Shown in pieces: positions 15,557 to 25,727 of a DNA stretch of 64,000 bases. Origin of the DNA: Neomoorella sulfitireducens (GTDB lineage Bacteria; Bacillota; DSM-521; Neomoorellales; Neomoorellaceae); NCBI RefSeq assembly GCF_024733845.1, contig NZ_JANRHG010000002.1, positions 124,001 through 188,000 on the forward strand. Reading direction: 5' to 3'. The notes under the pieces are model-generated. The model did not search any database, was not told where the DNA came from, and worked only from the letters and a program-made list of their open reading frames with translations. A program made the position numbers and the translations under genes. The stretch's first letter is position 1, and each line of letters begins with the position of its first letter.

Positions 15557-17935
15557 CTAATAGACTTCGCGGAACTCCATCCGGGCAATTATATCGTCCT
15601 GGAGTTCAGTGCTCAGCTCGACAAAGTAGGCGCTGTATGTGGCCACCCTGACCAGAAGATCCCGGTATTTCTCCGGATTTTTCTGCGCCTCCCTCAAGGT
15701 GTTGCTGCCGACAATATTGAACTGGACGAAGAACCCCCCGGCTTCAAGATAGGTCCTGATCATGGATACAAACTTCCGCATCTTCACTTCATCTTTTAAA
15801 GTATCCGGGTTAAACTTCATATTCAGTACCGACCCGTTTGTCGCCCGGATGTGATCCAGCTTGGCCACCGACATCAGCGTTGCCGTGGGGCCGCTTATAT
15901 TCCTGCCGCGGTGGGGAGATATGCCGCCGTCGGCTACCGGTTCCCCGGCCTTTCTCCCATCCGGCAGGGCCCCCACCATAAATCCCATGGGAATGTTTGC
16001 CGTAATTGTAGCAAGGGCTACATTGGAGACCGCGCCGGCAAAACCCTTAAACTTTCCTACTTCATTGCTTAAAAGGAGGATCACTTCATTTACAATGGAA
16101 TCAACATAATCATCATTGTTGCCAAATTTCGGTGCACCCTGGAGCAGGCGCCATGTATCTTCATAACCCTCAAAGTTATTATCCAGGGCATCGATCAAAC
16201 GGGCCATGCTAATCTTCTTTTCCTCAAACACCAGCTTTTTAATGGCCGCAAGGGAATCGCCTACATTGGGTATGCCGCCCAGGGAGATAGCCGTGGTTAT
16301 ATACGGGGCGGTTCCACCGTTTATCACGTCACGGCCCTTTTCAATGCAGGCGTGGTACAGGGCCGACTGGATGGGACTGGGAAGAAATTCGGCAAAAAGC
16401 TGTTTGTCGACGTTTCTAAATAGCAGGCATGCCGGGATAAGGGCTTCTACCTGCTTTTTAAATGCCTCCCATACTTCCTGGTAGGATTTAAAATTTCGCG
16501 GGTCACCGGTCCGGGGGCCTATCTGTTCTCCCGTTACGCGGGACCTGCCGTCATTTAACGCCAGTTCCAGCATGAGGGGGATATTAGTCAACCCGCCGGG
16601 CAAGTCCAGGGAATAGCCGGGAACAGTAGGGCTGTTGCACCCGGTTATAGCGTAGTTACGAGCGTATTCAATGGGTTTGCCGTCGTGAAGCAGTTGCTGG
16701 ATAACGGTTTCATCACCTACGAATTTCAACTTGCCGCGGAGGGCCCTGGCTACCTCGCACGCCTTCATCACAAAAGCATCCGGGGTCTTTTTATGGACCC
16801 TTATGATAATATCCTCGGAATTTAAAGCCACCTCTTTTTCCGCTTCCAGGAAAAGATAAGAGAGCTCGTTTACTGCATCCCTGCCGTCTCTGGTCAGCCC
16901 TCCAAGGGTAAAGTTGGCCGTCAAGGTAAAGCCACCAAAGACTTTAGCCGCTTCCATGGGATACGGTATAACAATCCCGTTAACCTTGATGTAAAGCAGG
17001 GCCAGGAGTTCAAGCGCGTCCTCTTTTGTAAGAATACCTTCTTCGATATCTTTCTTGTAATATGGATATAAATACTGGTCGATTCGCAAAAAGCCCAGGC
17101 CCGGCCCCGGAGACTCCATCATAATAGCTAGATACATGAACCATATAGACTGCAAAGCTTCATGGAAAGTCCTGGCCGGGTTTTCAGGAACCCGGCTGCA
17201 TATTGCGGCAATCTTTTGCAGTTCGGATTTGCGCCCCGGATCTGGAGTTCTTTCTGCCATGCTGGCTGCAAGGGCGGCATATCTCCTGGCGAAGTATTTC
17301 GTGGCTTCCAGCTCAATATTCATGGCCGTCAGGAAGTGGTACTTCTCCACGTCTTCCAGCACTGCCATATTGAGCCCGGCCAGCTTATCCTCGATTTCTT
17401 TCTGGATGCCGTTAATCCCCTTGGAAAGGACTATTTCATAATCTATACTATTATGCCCGTAATACTGGTTATTGGCGCAGTAGGCACCACCAAACTGGAC
17501 AATGCCGTGCAACTTCAACAGGTCTTTAGGTATGCGGGCACACCAGCGATCGTATAAAGCCTTCCCCTTCCAGTAAGGCAGGCATTGCCGCAGGGTTTCT
17601 TTCTCTGCCTCTGTCATCGGCGCAAACCTGTCCCACGGCCTGGTAGATAGGGTTTCCATTTCCTCCAGGTACCACCGGGAATTAATCTCCGGTGCGATGA
17701 TACCACCGCGTTTCTTGCTCGTTCCCCGCCCTACGATAAGTTCGCCGTCTTCAATGCCGATAGTAATTTCTCTTAAAATTTTGTCCAGCGCTTTTGCCCT
17801 CCTGATAACTTCCGGCTCGCCCTCACTTTCTTTGTAGGCCTCGGTCATCAGGTAAGCCCTCTCTACGCATATCTCCGGTGGGGTTAACATGGTTTCCCGT
17901 AATTTTTTTATCTTTTCCAGCGCCCCTGGTTTCAT
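15557..17935 (-). CDS. Glycyl radical enzyme (PFL-like) with Thr at the radical glycine site
   Basis: 792 residues from the ATG at 17935, which follows GGGGGGAA; the ATG at 17950 lacks a ribosome binding site. The fold and length match PFL/dehydratase/decarboxylase glycyl radical enzymes. The active-site loop reads YAITGCNSP with Cys433; the Glu of the GCVEP motif in dehydratases and TMA-lyases is Ser435. The C-terminal radical loop, normally RVAGYSAYF, reads RVATYSAYF: Thr766 is encoded by ACA at 15638-15640 in an otherwise well-kept context (NPEKYRDLLV before, VELSTELQDDIIAR after). With no glycine there, a self-contained radical enzyme is not expected. The activase gene lies just downstream. 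The function is unknown. Confidence 0.88.
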   Translation of the reverse strand: MKPGALEKIKKLRETMLTPPEICVERAYLMTEAYKESEGEPEVIRRAKALDKILREITIGIEDGELIVGRGTSKKRGGIIAPEINSRWYLEEMETLSTRPWDRFAPMTEAEKETLRQCLPYWKGKALYDRWCARIPKDLLKLHGIVQFGGAYCANNQYYGHNSIDYEIVLSKGINGIQKEIEDKLAGLNMAVLEDVEKYHFLTAMNIELEATKYFARRYAALAASMAERTPDPGRKSELQKIAAICSRVPENPARTFHEALQSIWFMYLAIMMESPGPGLGFLRIDQYLYPYYKKDIEEGILTKEDALELLALLYIKVNGIVIPYPMEAAKVFGGFTLTANFTLGGLTRDGRDAVNELSYLFLEAEKEVALNSEDIIIRVHKKTPDAFVMKACEVARALRGKLKFVGDETVIQQLLHDGKPIEYARNYAITGCNSPTVPGYSLDLPGGLTNIPLMLELALNDGRSRVTGEQIGPRTGDPRNFKSYQEVWEAFKKQVEALIPACLLFRNVDKQLFAEFLPSPIQSALYHACIEKGRDVINGGTAPYITTAISLGGIPNVGDSLAAIKKLVFEEKKISMARLIDALDNNFEGYEDTWRLLQGAPKFGNNDDYVDSIVNEVILLLSNEVGKFKGFAGAVSNVALATITANIPMGFMVGALPDGRKAGEPVADGGISPHRGRNISGPTATLMSVAKLDHIRATNGSVLNMKFNPDTLKDEVKMRKFVSMIRTYLEAGGFFVQFNIVGSNTLREAQKNPEKYRDLLVRVATYSAYFVELSTELQDDIIARMEFREVY

Positions 17936-17999
17936 TTCGGTTCCCCCCATTTATTAATTCGAGGAATTTAGGAAACGAGTTCTCAACCGTATATATTTA

Positions 18000-18067
18000 A
18001 TAATAGAGCAGTGATTTATTATGGTGAAATACCATATATAACCGCCCTTTATACACAAAGAGTATAA
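18000..18067 (-). promoter_or_regulatory. LysR-type promoter 2 with operator, for the glycyl-radical-enzyme operon
   Basis: The 19-bp operator TTATACACAAAGAGTATAA lies at 18049-18067. It is followed leftward by 19 bp, -35 TTTCAC (minus strand, 18024-18029), 18 bp and -10 TATTAT (18000-18005). The -35 lies inside TATGGTGAAATACCATA (18020-18036), itself a 6-5-6 inverted repeat and a degenerate second operator centred 30 bp from the first. The layout is identical to the promoters at 12815-12882 and 24100-24167. The 154-bp gap holds nothing else I can identify. Confidence 0.78.
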
Positions 18068-18089
18068 TTACTTTGTTACCCAACAAACA

Positions 18090-18962
18090 TTATGCTTCCC
18101 GGTAGTTTGTACCCGGGGCTAATGTCAAGAAAATCGTCCCTGTATGAAAACTACTTTTTAATTCAAATTCAACCGTATTTTTCTCCCGGCCAGCAAAAAT
18201 AACTTCGACAATGTACCTGCCGCTATTTCCCGGCAAGCCGTCAAACTTGAAATCACCGAAGCAGTCCGTTGTCGTTGCGGCGATTTCCTCTTGACCCTGA
18301 CGCAGTATTACCTTCGCACCCCCGGCGCATTCGGTTTTTCCTTCTATTTCTACGGCTACGCTGCCGGTTATAAAGCATTTGTTGTAGAGGTACAAGTTCT
18401 TGTAATATACTCCCGGAATTGTATTGTGTTCGGGGTCCAGGACTTCCAGTTTTTCTTCGTTTATCATTAGTTCCATTTCTTCTTTAGTTAAATACTCCAG
18501 CCTGAGGGCGCCGGTGGGACAGGCCTGGACGCAGCGGGTCTTTTGCCATCCCTGGTCGATCAGGTGGGCGCAGAGGGTGCATTTCTGGGGTACTTCTCTT
18601 TCTTCGTTCCACAAGATCATGCCGTAGGGGCATGTTGCGGTTAGTTCTTTCTTTCCCATGGCTTTAACAGGGTCTATTATGACGATGCCGTCCGGCCTTT
18701 TATATATCGCGCCGCCGCCTGCTTTGATACAAGGTGCGTCATCACAGTGCCGGCAGAGCAGGGCTATATATTTGACGTCGATAAGGGGGTATTCCCCTCT
18801 TTCTATCCTGTGGATGTTTATCCATTTATGCCCGTGCCGCGGCTGGGGCAGGGAATACCCCGGCCATTCGTTGTCGACATGTTCGTCTTTGCAGGCCATC
18901 AGGCAGTTGTGGCAACCTATGCATTTTTCCAGGTCATGGATGAGGTAGTACCGTCTTGTCAC
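18090..18962 (-). CDS. Transhydroxylase-type small subunit: [4Fe-4S] electron-transfer protein with C-terminal beta domain
   Basis: 290 residues from a GTG at 18962 that overlaps the stop of the large subunit (GTGA) and has GGAGGAG upstream. [26 protein letters not shown] and CVQACPTGA give the cysteine sets of a DmsB/PhsB-like subunit. After residue about 205 comes a Cna-B/carboxypeptidase-regulatory-like beta domain ([12 protein letters not shown] to the end). That tail is a known feature of the pyrogallol-phloroglucinol transhydroxylase small subunit and is uncommon in other DMSO-reductase-family partners. Translational coupling to the large subunit supports one complex. No signal peptide is seen, so it should be cytoplasmic. 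Confidence 0.85.
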   Translation of the reverse strand: MTRRYYLIHDLEKCIGCHNCLMACKDEHVDNEWPGYSLPQPRHGHKWINIHRIERGEYPLIDVKYIALLCRHCDDAPCIKAGGGAIYKRPDGIVIIDPVKAMGKKELTATCPYGMILWNEEREVPQKCTLCAHLIDQGWQKTRCVQACPTGALRLEYLTKEEMELMINEEKLEVLDPEHNTIPGVYYKNLYLYNKCFITGSVAVEIEGKTECAGGAKVILRQGQEEIAATTTDCFGDFKFDGLPGNSGRYIVEVIFAGREKNTVEFELKSSFHTGTIFLTLAPGTNYREA

Positions 18963-21925
18963 GCTGCTTCTCCTCCTTCCCATTTGCTTACTTCGACCAG
19001 GCAGGAGTTGGCTGCCATGCCGTGGGACTTGGCGATGATCATCCGGCTGGGGGTAAGGAGGTTGACGCAACCGCCGCGGTCCGGGGCTTGCCCGGGTTCT
19101 CCTAAGGGTTCGTAGAGGGCCGATGATTCGTAGGCATGGACGGTGCCGGGGCGTACTCGTGCCGTCACCTGGGCCGCGCCTATTACCGCCCCGCGGTCGT
19201 TGTATACCTTTACCAGGTCGTTGTTTTTTATCCCGCGTGCTTCTGCGTCTTCCGGATTTATTCTTATTACCCAGTAGTAGTGCCCGTCTATTAGTACCCG
19301 GTGGTCTTCGATTTCATTTATGAAGCTGCCTTTGCCGTCTCCCATAGTGTGAAAACTATAGCGCGGGTGGGGGGTTATCAGCTGCAATGGGTATTTCTTG
19401 TATAGCTCACTCGTGTGCGGGCCTTCCCACGCCGGGATATATTTACAGATTACCGGCCGTTCCGGGTCGTCCGGGTCGAAGCGTTTCAGGCTGGAGCATT
19501 CAAATTCTATCTTGCCGGACTGGGTCTGCAATCCTTTGCCGTACTCTTCGGTATAGTCTGCCGGCAGCGGCGATATTTCCGGTGTGTCTTTGGGCCGGTC
19601 TTCGGCATACCAGCGGTAGGCTACCGGGTCTCTTAGCTCTTCCGGCGGGTTGGGTACGACAAAGTACCCTTTCTTGAGAAATTCTTTCCAGGTAATATAT
19701 TTCGGTAAATCGCTGGCGTCAAACATCCTCTTGCACCAGTCTAATTCCGTCATGCCTTCGGAATATGGTATGGCCAGCCCCAGCCGCTTGGCCAGTTCTA
19801 AAAAGATTTGATAGTCGGATCTGGATTCGCCTAAGGGTTCGATGCACTTATGCTGCAGCACTACCACCCGGTGGTTGCACTGGGTGTAGGAGTGGTTGAT
19901 ATAGCCCCCGCAGTTGGCGAATTCGCCTATGTCCCAGCGCTCGAAGCTGGTGCAGGCCGGCAAAATTATGTCGGCAAATTTGGCTTCTCCTTCAAACCAG
20001 ATGGACTGGTTGACGACGAATTCCAGTTCTCCGGAGCGGTAGGCCCTGGCGTAACGGTTGGTGTCTACCATGGTGCCGAAATGGGACCCGCCGTACTTGT
20101 AGTACATCCGGACTTTCGCATAACCGGGCGCCGGGTACTCGTATTTAAAGAACTGGCCTTCTATTGTCTTGGCGTCAGCCTGATAGGCCGAACAACTTCC
20201 TTCTAGAATGGCTTCGGGGATTTTCAGACGGGGGACCCTCTGGTACACCGTGTTTACAGTCGGCAACTGGGGCATGCGCTGGTACAGGCTCACTGCCATC
20301 CCCGTCCCTGCCAGGTCTCCCGAAAGCCCCCCTTCTGCATATCCCGGGAAATAAAATTTGGTGTTTACCGGTGTGCCCTGCTGCAGGCAGCCCATGTTGA
20401 CGCCGGGCTTGCCCAGGCCCTGCATGGCCATGAGGCACACCATGGCCCGCGCCCACTGCGTCCCCGTGGCCGTGCGGCAGGCGCCGCCAAAGCCGATGAT
20501 GCCCCCGGCCGCCAGGTAGGTCTTCTTTTTCCCCCATTCCCGCGCCAGCGCCCGCACGTCTTTGGCGGGGATACCTGTTTCTTGTTCCTGCCACTCCGGC
20601 GTCTTGGCAACCCCGTCTTCTTTTCCCAGGATATAGTCCTTCCATTTTTCAAATCCTACCGTGCGGGTCGCCACATATTCTTGATCGTACAGGTTTTCCG
20701 TTATCCAGACATAGGCTATGGCCAGGGCTAAAGCGCTGTCGGTCCCGGGCTTCGGGGCCAGCCATTTGCCTCCCAGCCATGCCGCTGTATGGTTATAGTA
20801 GGGGTCGATGTGCACCATCTTGATGCCGAGTTCTTTTAGCCACTGACGCCGTATCGTCCCTTCATGGGCTCCATATACGCCGCTGGTGGCCTCTGGATCG
20901 CTGGACCAGAATACTACCATCTCGCAGTTCTTCAGCAGGTCTTCTACCGTGCCGTAGGTTTCCGCCCCGCCCAGGCGCATGGTATGACCCCAGTGGTGCA
21001 CCGCTCCCCAGAACCAGCCCTCCCAGCTGTCGGGGTTGTGGTCCACGGGGGTAAAACCGATTGAGTTAAAGAAGCGCAGCCTGGTACTGAGCCAGTAGCC
21101 CAGGTTCCCCCAGGTGTGGTGGGAACCGCTGCCGTTCATTATGGCTCCCGGTCCATACTGGCGCTTGACCCTCTTTATCTCGCCGGCGACGATGTCCAGG
21201 GCTTCGTCCCAGCTTATCCTTTCATACCCTGATATCCCGCGGTTCTGGGGGTTCCTGTTCCCGTTGGGGTCGAAATCCACCCGCTTCATGGGGTATAACA
21301 GCCGGTCCGGGGAGTATACCATGGACTTCCATGCCAGGGTATACGGGGATACCGTCGTTTTCCGCGGCGGGGTGAAGTTTTTTCCTCTCGCTGTTATCGT
21401 CCACGACCGGGCATCCTTTTCGTCGAATTCTATGGGGGTGATGCGTATGATTTTCCCGTCCTTTACATATACGAATACGGGCCCGCCGTTGGTATTGCTG
21501 GTATATCTCCTGACACCGTTACCCATATCCGTCCCGTACTCCAGCCCCAGGGTGAATAGCTGGTTTAATGTTTCTAAAAACCACATTACCAGGTCGTCGG
21601 GTCCCTGGATCGCCAACTGAAAATTTTTCCCGGCATTAATGAAATCCAGCTGGTTCCTGTTGGGTTTCAATATCCTGGCGGCTACTTCTGCGTCTTCAAA
21701 AGCCATACAGACGTCCGGGTTGGGATGGATCCCGCTTTTTGAGGTGACGTTGCCGTTTTTAAATATATAATACCTTCCTGCCGTGTTGTCCTTTAGTTTT
21801 ACCTGCACTGTAACATCCTTCGTCGCTAAATGCCTTGCGTACGATGGGTGGCGCTTCGCTTTAAGGCGGATAAGCTTTTCTAACCAGTAAAGGGTTGCCG
21901 TAAAATGGTAATTTTTTAAGGACAT
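18959..21925 (-). CDS. Molybdopterin oxidoreductase: pyrogallol-phloroglucinol transhydroxylase-like large subunit with N-terminal SCP2-like domain
   Basis: 988 residues from the ATG at 21925 with GGAGG seven bases upstream. Residues 1-125 look like an SCP2 sterol-carrier domain ([35 protein letters not shown]). The rest matches the transhydroxylase large subunit I know from Pelobacter: no N-terminal Fe-S cysteines, [45 protein letters not shown]. The residues equivalent to transhydroxylase His144, Asp174, Ser175 (Mo ligand) and Tyr404 fall at His269, Asp299, Ser300 and Tyr529 with the same spacings. It would convert pyrogallol, or hydroxyhydroquinone, to phloroglucinol without net redox change. 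The N-terminal domain is an addition to the family's usual 875 residues or so. Confidence 0.87.
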   Translation of the reverse strand: MSLKNYHFTATLYWLEKLIRLKAKRHPSYARHLATKDVTVQVKLKDNTAGRYYIFKNGNVTSKSGIHPNPDVCMAFEDAEVAARILKPNRNQLDFINAGKNFQLAIQGPDDLVMWFLETLNQLFTLGLEYGTDMGNGVRRYTSNTNGGPVFVYVKDGKIIRITPIEFDEKDARSWTITARGKNFTPPRKTTVSPYTLAWKSMVYSPDRLLYPMKRVDFDPNGNRNPQNRGISGYERISWDEALDIVAGEIKRVKRQYGPGAIMNGSGSHHTWGNLGYWLSTRLRFFNSIGFTPVDHNPDSWEGWFWGAVHHWGHTMRLGGAETYGTVEDLLKNCEMVVFWSSDPEATSGVYGAHEGTIRRQWLKELGIKMVHIDPYYNHTAAWLGGKWLAPKPGTDSALALAIAYVWITENLYDQEYVATRTVGFEKWKDYILGKEDGVAKTPEWQEQETGIPAKDVRALAREWGKKKTYLAAGGIIGFGGACRTATGTQWARAMVCLMAMQGLGKPGVNMGCLQQGTPVNTKFYFPGYAEGGLSGDLAGTGMAVSLYQRMPQLPTVNTVYQRVPRLKIPEAILEGSCSAYQADAKTIEGQFFKYEYPAPGYAKVRMYYKYGGSHFGTMVDTNRYARAYRSGELEFVVNQSIWFEGEAKFADIILPACTSFERWDIGEFANCGGYINHSYTQCNHRVVVLQHKCIEPLGESRSDYQIFLELAKRLGLAIPYSEGMTELDWCKRMFDASDLPKYITWKEFLKKGYFVVPNPPEELRDPVAYRWYAEDRPKDTPEISPLPADYTEEYGKGLQTQSGKIEFECSSLKRFDPDDPERPVICKYIPAWEGPHTSELYKKYPLQLITPHPRYSFHTMGDGKGSFINEIEDHRVLIDGHYYWVIRINPEDAEARGIKNNDLVKVYNDRGAVIGAAQVTARVRPGTVHAYESSALYEPLGEPGQAPDRGGCVNLLTPSRMIIAKSHGMAANSCLVEVSKWEGGEAA

Positions 21926-21975
21926 ATCTTTTCCTCCCCGCAGTTCCTGCTGGAAAAAGGAAAACGGTAAATCTC

Positions 21976-23934
21976 TTATAAAACATCCATCGCCGCGCAG
22001 AAGCCCTCGTATACTGCTTCTTTTACAGTGCGGGGTTTTACGCAATCCCCAACCGGGATAAACCAGGGCACAACACCGCGCAGGGATTCCACCACCGCTG
22101 TCCTGGGTTTCATACCGGCGGCATAAACTACCGTATCGGCTGCGATTAACCTTTCGTGGCCCCTCTTGTCCATTACTTTAATGCCGCCGCCGGTAACCCC
22201 TGTACATTTTACCCCCACTTCATAGGTAAGCATTTTTTTCATTAACGGAATGAGAGCACGCCGGTGACTGTCGTAGGCATCCTTGGCCACATCATCAAGC
22301 ATCTCGACAATGTGCACCTTCTTGCCCAGGGATGCCAGGTACAGGCCGGTCTCGCAGCCGACCAGGCCGCCACCGATAATTACAATATCCCGGCCCACCT
22401 TTTCCGGTTGCGAATATACCCCGAGGGCCTGCAGGGCCTTTTCAATCCCGGGGATGGCAGGTACTATGGGTTCGGAACCCACAGCACAGATAACGGCATC
22501 CGGGTTCCGGAGCTTGATATAATCCCGGGTTACCTCAGTATTAAGTTCTACACATACACCCAGTCTTTTCAGCCGTGCGATTAAAGAATCTTTATAACGC
22601 CTCAAGTCGTCCTTGTGGGTATCTATATCTGTAAACCAGAGCAGGCCTCCCAGCCTGTCGCTCTTCTCCGCCAGGGTTACTTTGTGACCGCGTTCTGCTG
22701 CCGTAATGGCTGCATACATGCCACCGACGCCCCCACCCACAACCAGCACGTTCCTCGAAGCCATGGGTTTCGGCGCCCAGCGCCAGCGTAATTCACGTCC
22801 CGACCAGGGGTTTACCGTACAGCTAAAGGGAGCAGCGATAGGCCGCTTTTCATTACTGGATGGCAGGGGATTGAAACAGCTGCAGCGCAGGCAGGGGGCG
22901 ATTTCGTCGGCACGCCCCAGGAGCGCTTTGTTGACAAAGTTGGGATCGGCAAACTGCTGCCGTCCCAGTGCCACAAAATCGCACTTGCCTTCGGCTATAA
23001 CCTTTTCCGCCAGGGCCGGATCGTTAAACCCGCCCACCACTACAACCGGCACCCGGACAGCCGCCTTAATAGCAGCTGCCAGGTCAACGTTACAACCGTG
23101 AGGGTCGAATGACGAGGAAAAGGCTTTCGTCTCCACGTGTAAATAATAGACGCCGCGGGTAACGTGAATGAGATCTACTTTATCCTGGATCATCTTGCAA
23201 AACTCAATAGTGTCCGCCAGGGTCATCCCGCCCTCTACGCCTTCCTCGCCGGAAAGCCGGTATTCAATCAGGAAATCGTCACCGACAGCTTCCCGGACCT
23301 TGTCCAGCACCAGGAGAGCGAAACGGGCACGGTTTTCCAGGCTGCCGCCCCATTTATCAGTTCTTTTATTGGTCAGGGGTGAGGTAAACTGGGCCAGCAG
23401 CCACCCGTGGCCGCCGTGCAGCATAACCATATCAAAACCAAAAGCCCTGGCACGAGCAGCAGCCCTGGCATAATTATCGGCCACGCGGTTGATCATTTCC
23501 TCATCCATCTCGATTACTTCCACCCCGTCCGGGCGGACAAAGCCAGTGGGACCGATAGGGTTTTTGCCTCCCAGGCAATCAGGGTGATTGGCTGCGCCGG
23601 CATGGTTCAGCTGTATAGAGGCCACTGCGCCGTGGGCTTTAATGGCTTCTGTGAGAATACGAATGGATTCCATGTGGTGTACGGTCATATCAGAAGAAAC
23701 CAGATCAAGACCGTGCTCGTGGCGGGCGGCATACTCAAAATCAACAAAAGACTCCGTGACAGTTACCTGGGCAAACCCCCCGCGGGCACGGGTTTCATAA
23801 GCGTCAATACCCTCCTGGGTAGGGACTCCCCCTAAAACAACGCGGTTAGCAGTTACCGGGGAGGCAAAAATGCGGTTCTTGAAGGTAATATTTTTTATTT
23901 TATAAGGGCTAAAGATGTGAGGATAGGAAGTCAT
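21976..23934 (-). CDS. NADH:flavin oxidoreductase, 2-enoate reductase type (paralogue 2)
   Basis: 652 residues with the same three-part design as the protein at 4523-6499: an FMN barrel ([25 protein letters not shown]), an Fe-S segment, and an FAD/NAD reductase ([24 protein letters not shown]). The cluster motif reads CLRCSC rather than CLRCxxC, one residue short, with a later FSCTVNP, so cluster binding may differ. It is the first gene of the leftward transhydroxylase operon. Reduction of a ring-derived enone or of an alternative polyphenol intermediate is a reasonable guess. Confidence 0.85.
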   Translation of the reverse strand: MTSYPHIFSPYKIKNITFKNRIFASPVTANRVVLGGVPTQEGIDAYETRARGGFAQVTVTESFVDFEYAARHEHGLDLVSSDMTVHHMESIRILTEAIKAHGAVASIQLNHAGAANHPDCLGGKNPIGPTGFVRPDGVEVIEMDEEMINRVADNYARAAARARAFGFDMVMLHGGHGWLLAQFTSPLTNKRTDKWGGSLENRARFALLVLDKVREAVGDDFLIEYRLSGEEGVEGGMTLADTIEFCKMIQDKVDLIHVTRGVYYLHVETKAFSSSFDPHGCNVDLAAAIKAAVRVPVVVVGGFNDPALAEKVIAEGKCDFVALGRQQFADPNFVNKALLGRADEIAPCLRCSCFNPLPSSNEKRPIAAPFSCTVNPWSGRELRWRWAPKPMASRNVLVVGGGVGGMYAAITAAERGHKVTLAEKSDRLGGLLWFTDIDTHKDDLRRYKDSLIARLKRLGVCVELNTEVTRDYIKLRNPDAVICAVGSEPIVPAIPGIEKALQALGVYSQPEKVGRDIVIIGGGLVGCETGLYLASLGKKVHIVEMLDDVAKDAYDSHRRALIPLMKKMLTYEVGVKCTGVTGGGIKVMDKRGHERLIAADTVVYAAGMKPRTAVVESLRGVVPWFIPVGDCVKPRTVKEAVYEGFCAAMDVL

Positions 23935-24099
23935 AGGCTTCTCCTTTCTATAAATAAATATAAATAAATTTTACTCGCCGGTAATTGATATTTTTGGCAC
24001 AAGAACGGGCACGGGCACGCTGGTACTTTCACCGGATAAAGAAAAAGAACTAAAGAAAAAGAAAAGCTCTTTTCTCGAATAATTTTAATCTTATTTTCA

Positions 24100-24168
24100 A
24101 TGATAAAAGAAGGGGTAATAAAAGTAAAATGCCATATCAAACTCAAGGTTATGCATAAAAGGTATAAT
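24100..24168 (-). promoter_or_regulatory. LysR-type promoter 3 with operator, for the flavoprotein-transhydroxylase operon; overlaps rightward -10
   Basis: The operator TTATGCATAAAAGGTATAA lies at 24149-24167. Leftward follow 19 bp, -35 TTTTAC (minus strand, 24124-24129), 18 bp and -10 TATCAT (24100-24105). The second element (GTAAAATGCCATAT) is centred 30 bp from the operator, as at the other two promoters. On the plus strand a perfect TATAAT (24163-24168) overlaps the operator and would serve the transporter gene. The region 23935-24195 holds only these elements as far as I can see. Confidence 0.78.
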
Positions 24169-24195
24169 TAATTCAAGCCCGCGAGGGATCACGAT

Positions 24196-25581
24196 ATGGA
24201 CTATTCAATCCCCTCCCGGTATACTAGGTTTATATGCAGTTTTCTTGAAGGCTATATACAACCTAAACCAATCAATATTTTACCTTGGAACTTGACTTTT
24301 ATGGGAGCAAAAAAAATAACCTCCTGTAACCGCAGGTTAATAACTGGGGGCTTGTTCTCGTTGAAACATAAAGCATGGGCTGTTATGTGGGCTGTATACC
24401 TGTCAAGTGTAGTCGTTGTGATCAATCAATATAAAGTCCCGCCGGTAATGGCAGCCTTGATAGATAACCTGCAGGTAGACATGGGGACGGCGGGATGGTT
24501 GATGTCCCTTTTCTCCCTGACGGGGATACTGCTGGCATTACCGGCAATTATCCTTTTGAACAGGTTCAGCCCTAAAGGCAGTGGCCTTTTAGGCCTGGCG
24601 TGCGTCATACTCGGTTCCCTCACCGGGGCCTTCGCACCCAGCGCCCGGGTACTTCTCCTTAGCCGGGTAATCGAGGGTACCGGCATGGCGCTAATTGCCG
24701 TCATCGCGCCTGCCATTGTTGCCATGTGGTTTGACCCCGGGGAAGTGGGGTTGCCAATGGGTATATGGTCCACCTGGGTCCCGGTCGGCAGTACTATAGC
24801 CTATAACCTGGCCACGCCGGTACAGGCGGCGTACGGGTGGCGCGGCGTCTGGTGGTGCGGGGTTTTCCTCGGAGTAATTGCCTTTATTATCCATGCCCTG
24901 GTGGTAACCAAACCCGGCCAGGATGCCCCCCGGGACAGGGGGCATCATCCAGGAGGCACAGGGGTACATTATGCCCCGGTTTTCAAGAACCCTGACATAT
25001 GGCTCTTAACAATAACTTTTTTCAGTTTTATGTTTGGCGCCGTGGGCTATTCTACCTGGGCTCCCACTTTTTATAAAGATGCACTGGGAGTAAATATAAC
25101 CACAGCTAACTTCTATACCAGCCTTTTATATTTAACTAATATCGCCGGTGCCCTGGCGTGCGGGTGGATTCTCGGCAGGTTTAAGAAACCAAAGCCCGTC
25201 CTCGTCACGGCGTCTATCTTGTGTACAATCCTTTACTCCCTCGGCTTCAGCCTGCCATCGCCCGCATTAATTGCCCCCTATATGATGGCCAGGGGCTTCA
25301 TAGCCGTTTTTATACCTACAACAATATTTTCCCTTGCACCCGCAACTATACCTCACCCCCAATTGAGCGGGGCGGTAATGGGGATATTAAGCATGGGGCA
25401 AAACCTTGGAATGCTGGCCGGCCCGCCGGTAGTAGGGCAGGTCCTGCATTACGGCGGTTCCTGGCAGGCAGGTAATTATCCCATGCTCCTGGGCATGCTC
25501 CTTTCTACCACAGCTACAATTATCTTTAGCATCCGGGGGCAGGTATTTCCAGCAGGCAAGCGCGCCGGCCTTGACCAGTAG
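24196..25581 (+). CDS. Major facilitator superfamily transporter
   Basis: 461 residues with about 12 hydrophobic segments, the first near residue 63, and a charged central loop near residue 260 (TKPGQDAPRDRGHHPGG). AGWLMSLFSLTGILLALP and the following helices resemble the CynX/NimT-type anion branch of MFS. The ATG at 24196 has GAGGG eight bases upstream and a TATAAT at 24163. A later ATG at 24301 is also possible and would remove the long hydrophilic N-terminus. The gene diverges from the transhydroxylase operon and precedes the LysR gene, so uptake of the aromatic substrate or export of an acid is likely. Confidence 0.85.
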   Translation: MDYSIPSRYTRFICSFLEGYIQPKPINILPWNLTFMGAKKITSCNRRLITGGLFSLKHKAWAVMWAVYLSSVVVVINQYKVPPVMAALIDNLQVDMGTAGWLMSLFSLTGILLALPAIILLNRFSPKGSGLLGLACVILGSLTGAFAPSARVLLLSRVIEGTGMALIAVIAPAIVAMWFDPGEVGLPMGIWSTWVPVGSTIAYNLATPVQAAYGWRGVWWCGVFLGVIAFIIHALVVTKPGQDAPRDRGHHPGGTGVHYAPVFKNPDIWLLTITFFSFMFGAVGYSTWAPTFYKDALGVNITTANFYTSLLYLTNIAGALACGWILGRFKKPKPVLVTASILCTILYSLGFSLPSPALIAPYMMARGFIAVFIPTTIFSLAPATIPHPQLSGAVMGILSMGQNLGMLAGPPVVGQVLHYGGSWQAGNYPMLLGMLLSTTATIIFSIRGQVFPAGKRAGLDQ

Positions 25582-25727
25582 CAACATAATACTGGCTGCC
25601 TGTGAGGGGTCGGTTTTTGCCCGGTTGCAAATTGCTATATACAGAACGGGCGGTTCTGGGTTATAATAATTATAATAAAAGTTATAGAAGACAGGCTAGA
25701 AGCCATTTTTTCAGGAGGTGTTTAGCC

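Noticed and set aside
17936-17950. Start of the glycyl radical enzyme at the ATG at 17950
   Set aside because: There is no ribosome binding site before it, while its own codons form the GGGGGG site for the ATG at 17935.
18963-19070. 36-residue N-terminal extension of the transhydroxylase small subunit
   Set aside because: It lies inside the large-subunit gene; the GTG at 18962 has a strong GGAGGAG and couples to the upstream stop.
20175-20652. Two long open frames of 95 and 156 codons inside the molybdopterin subunit gene
   Set aside because: Arg/Gly/Pro-rich translations with no domain, no ribosome binding site and full overlap with a well-conserved gene: shadows caused by GC-rich codons.
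25661-25675. TTATAATAATTATAA palindrome upstream of the LysR gene as a fourth operator
   Set aside because: It does not have the TTAT-N11-ATAA spacing or the paired element 30 bp away; more likely just an AT-rich promoter region.
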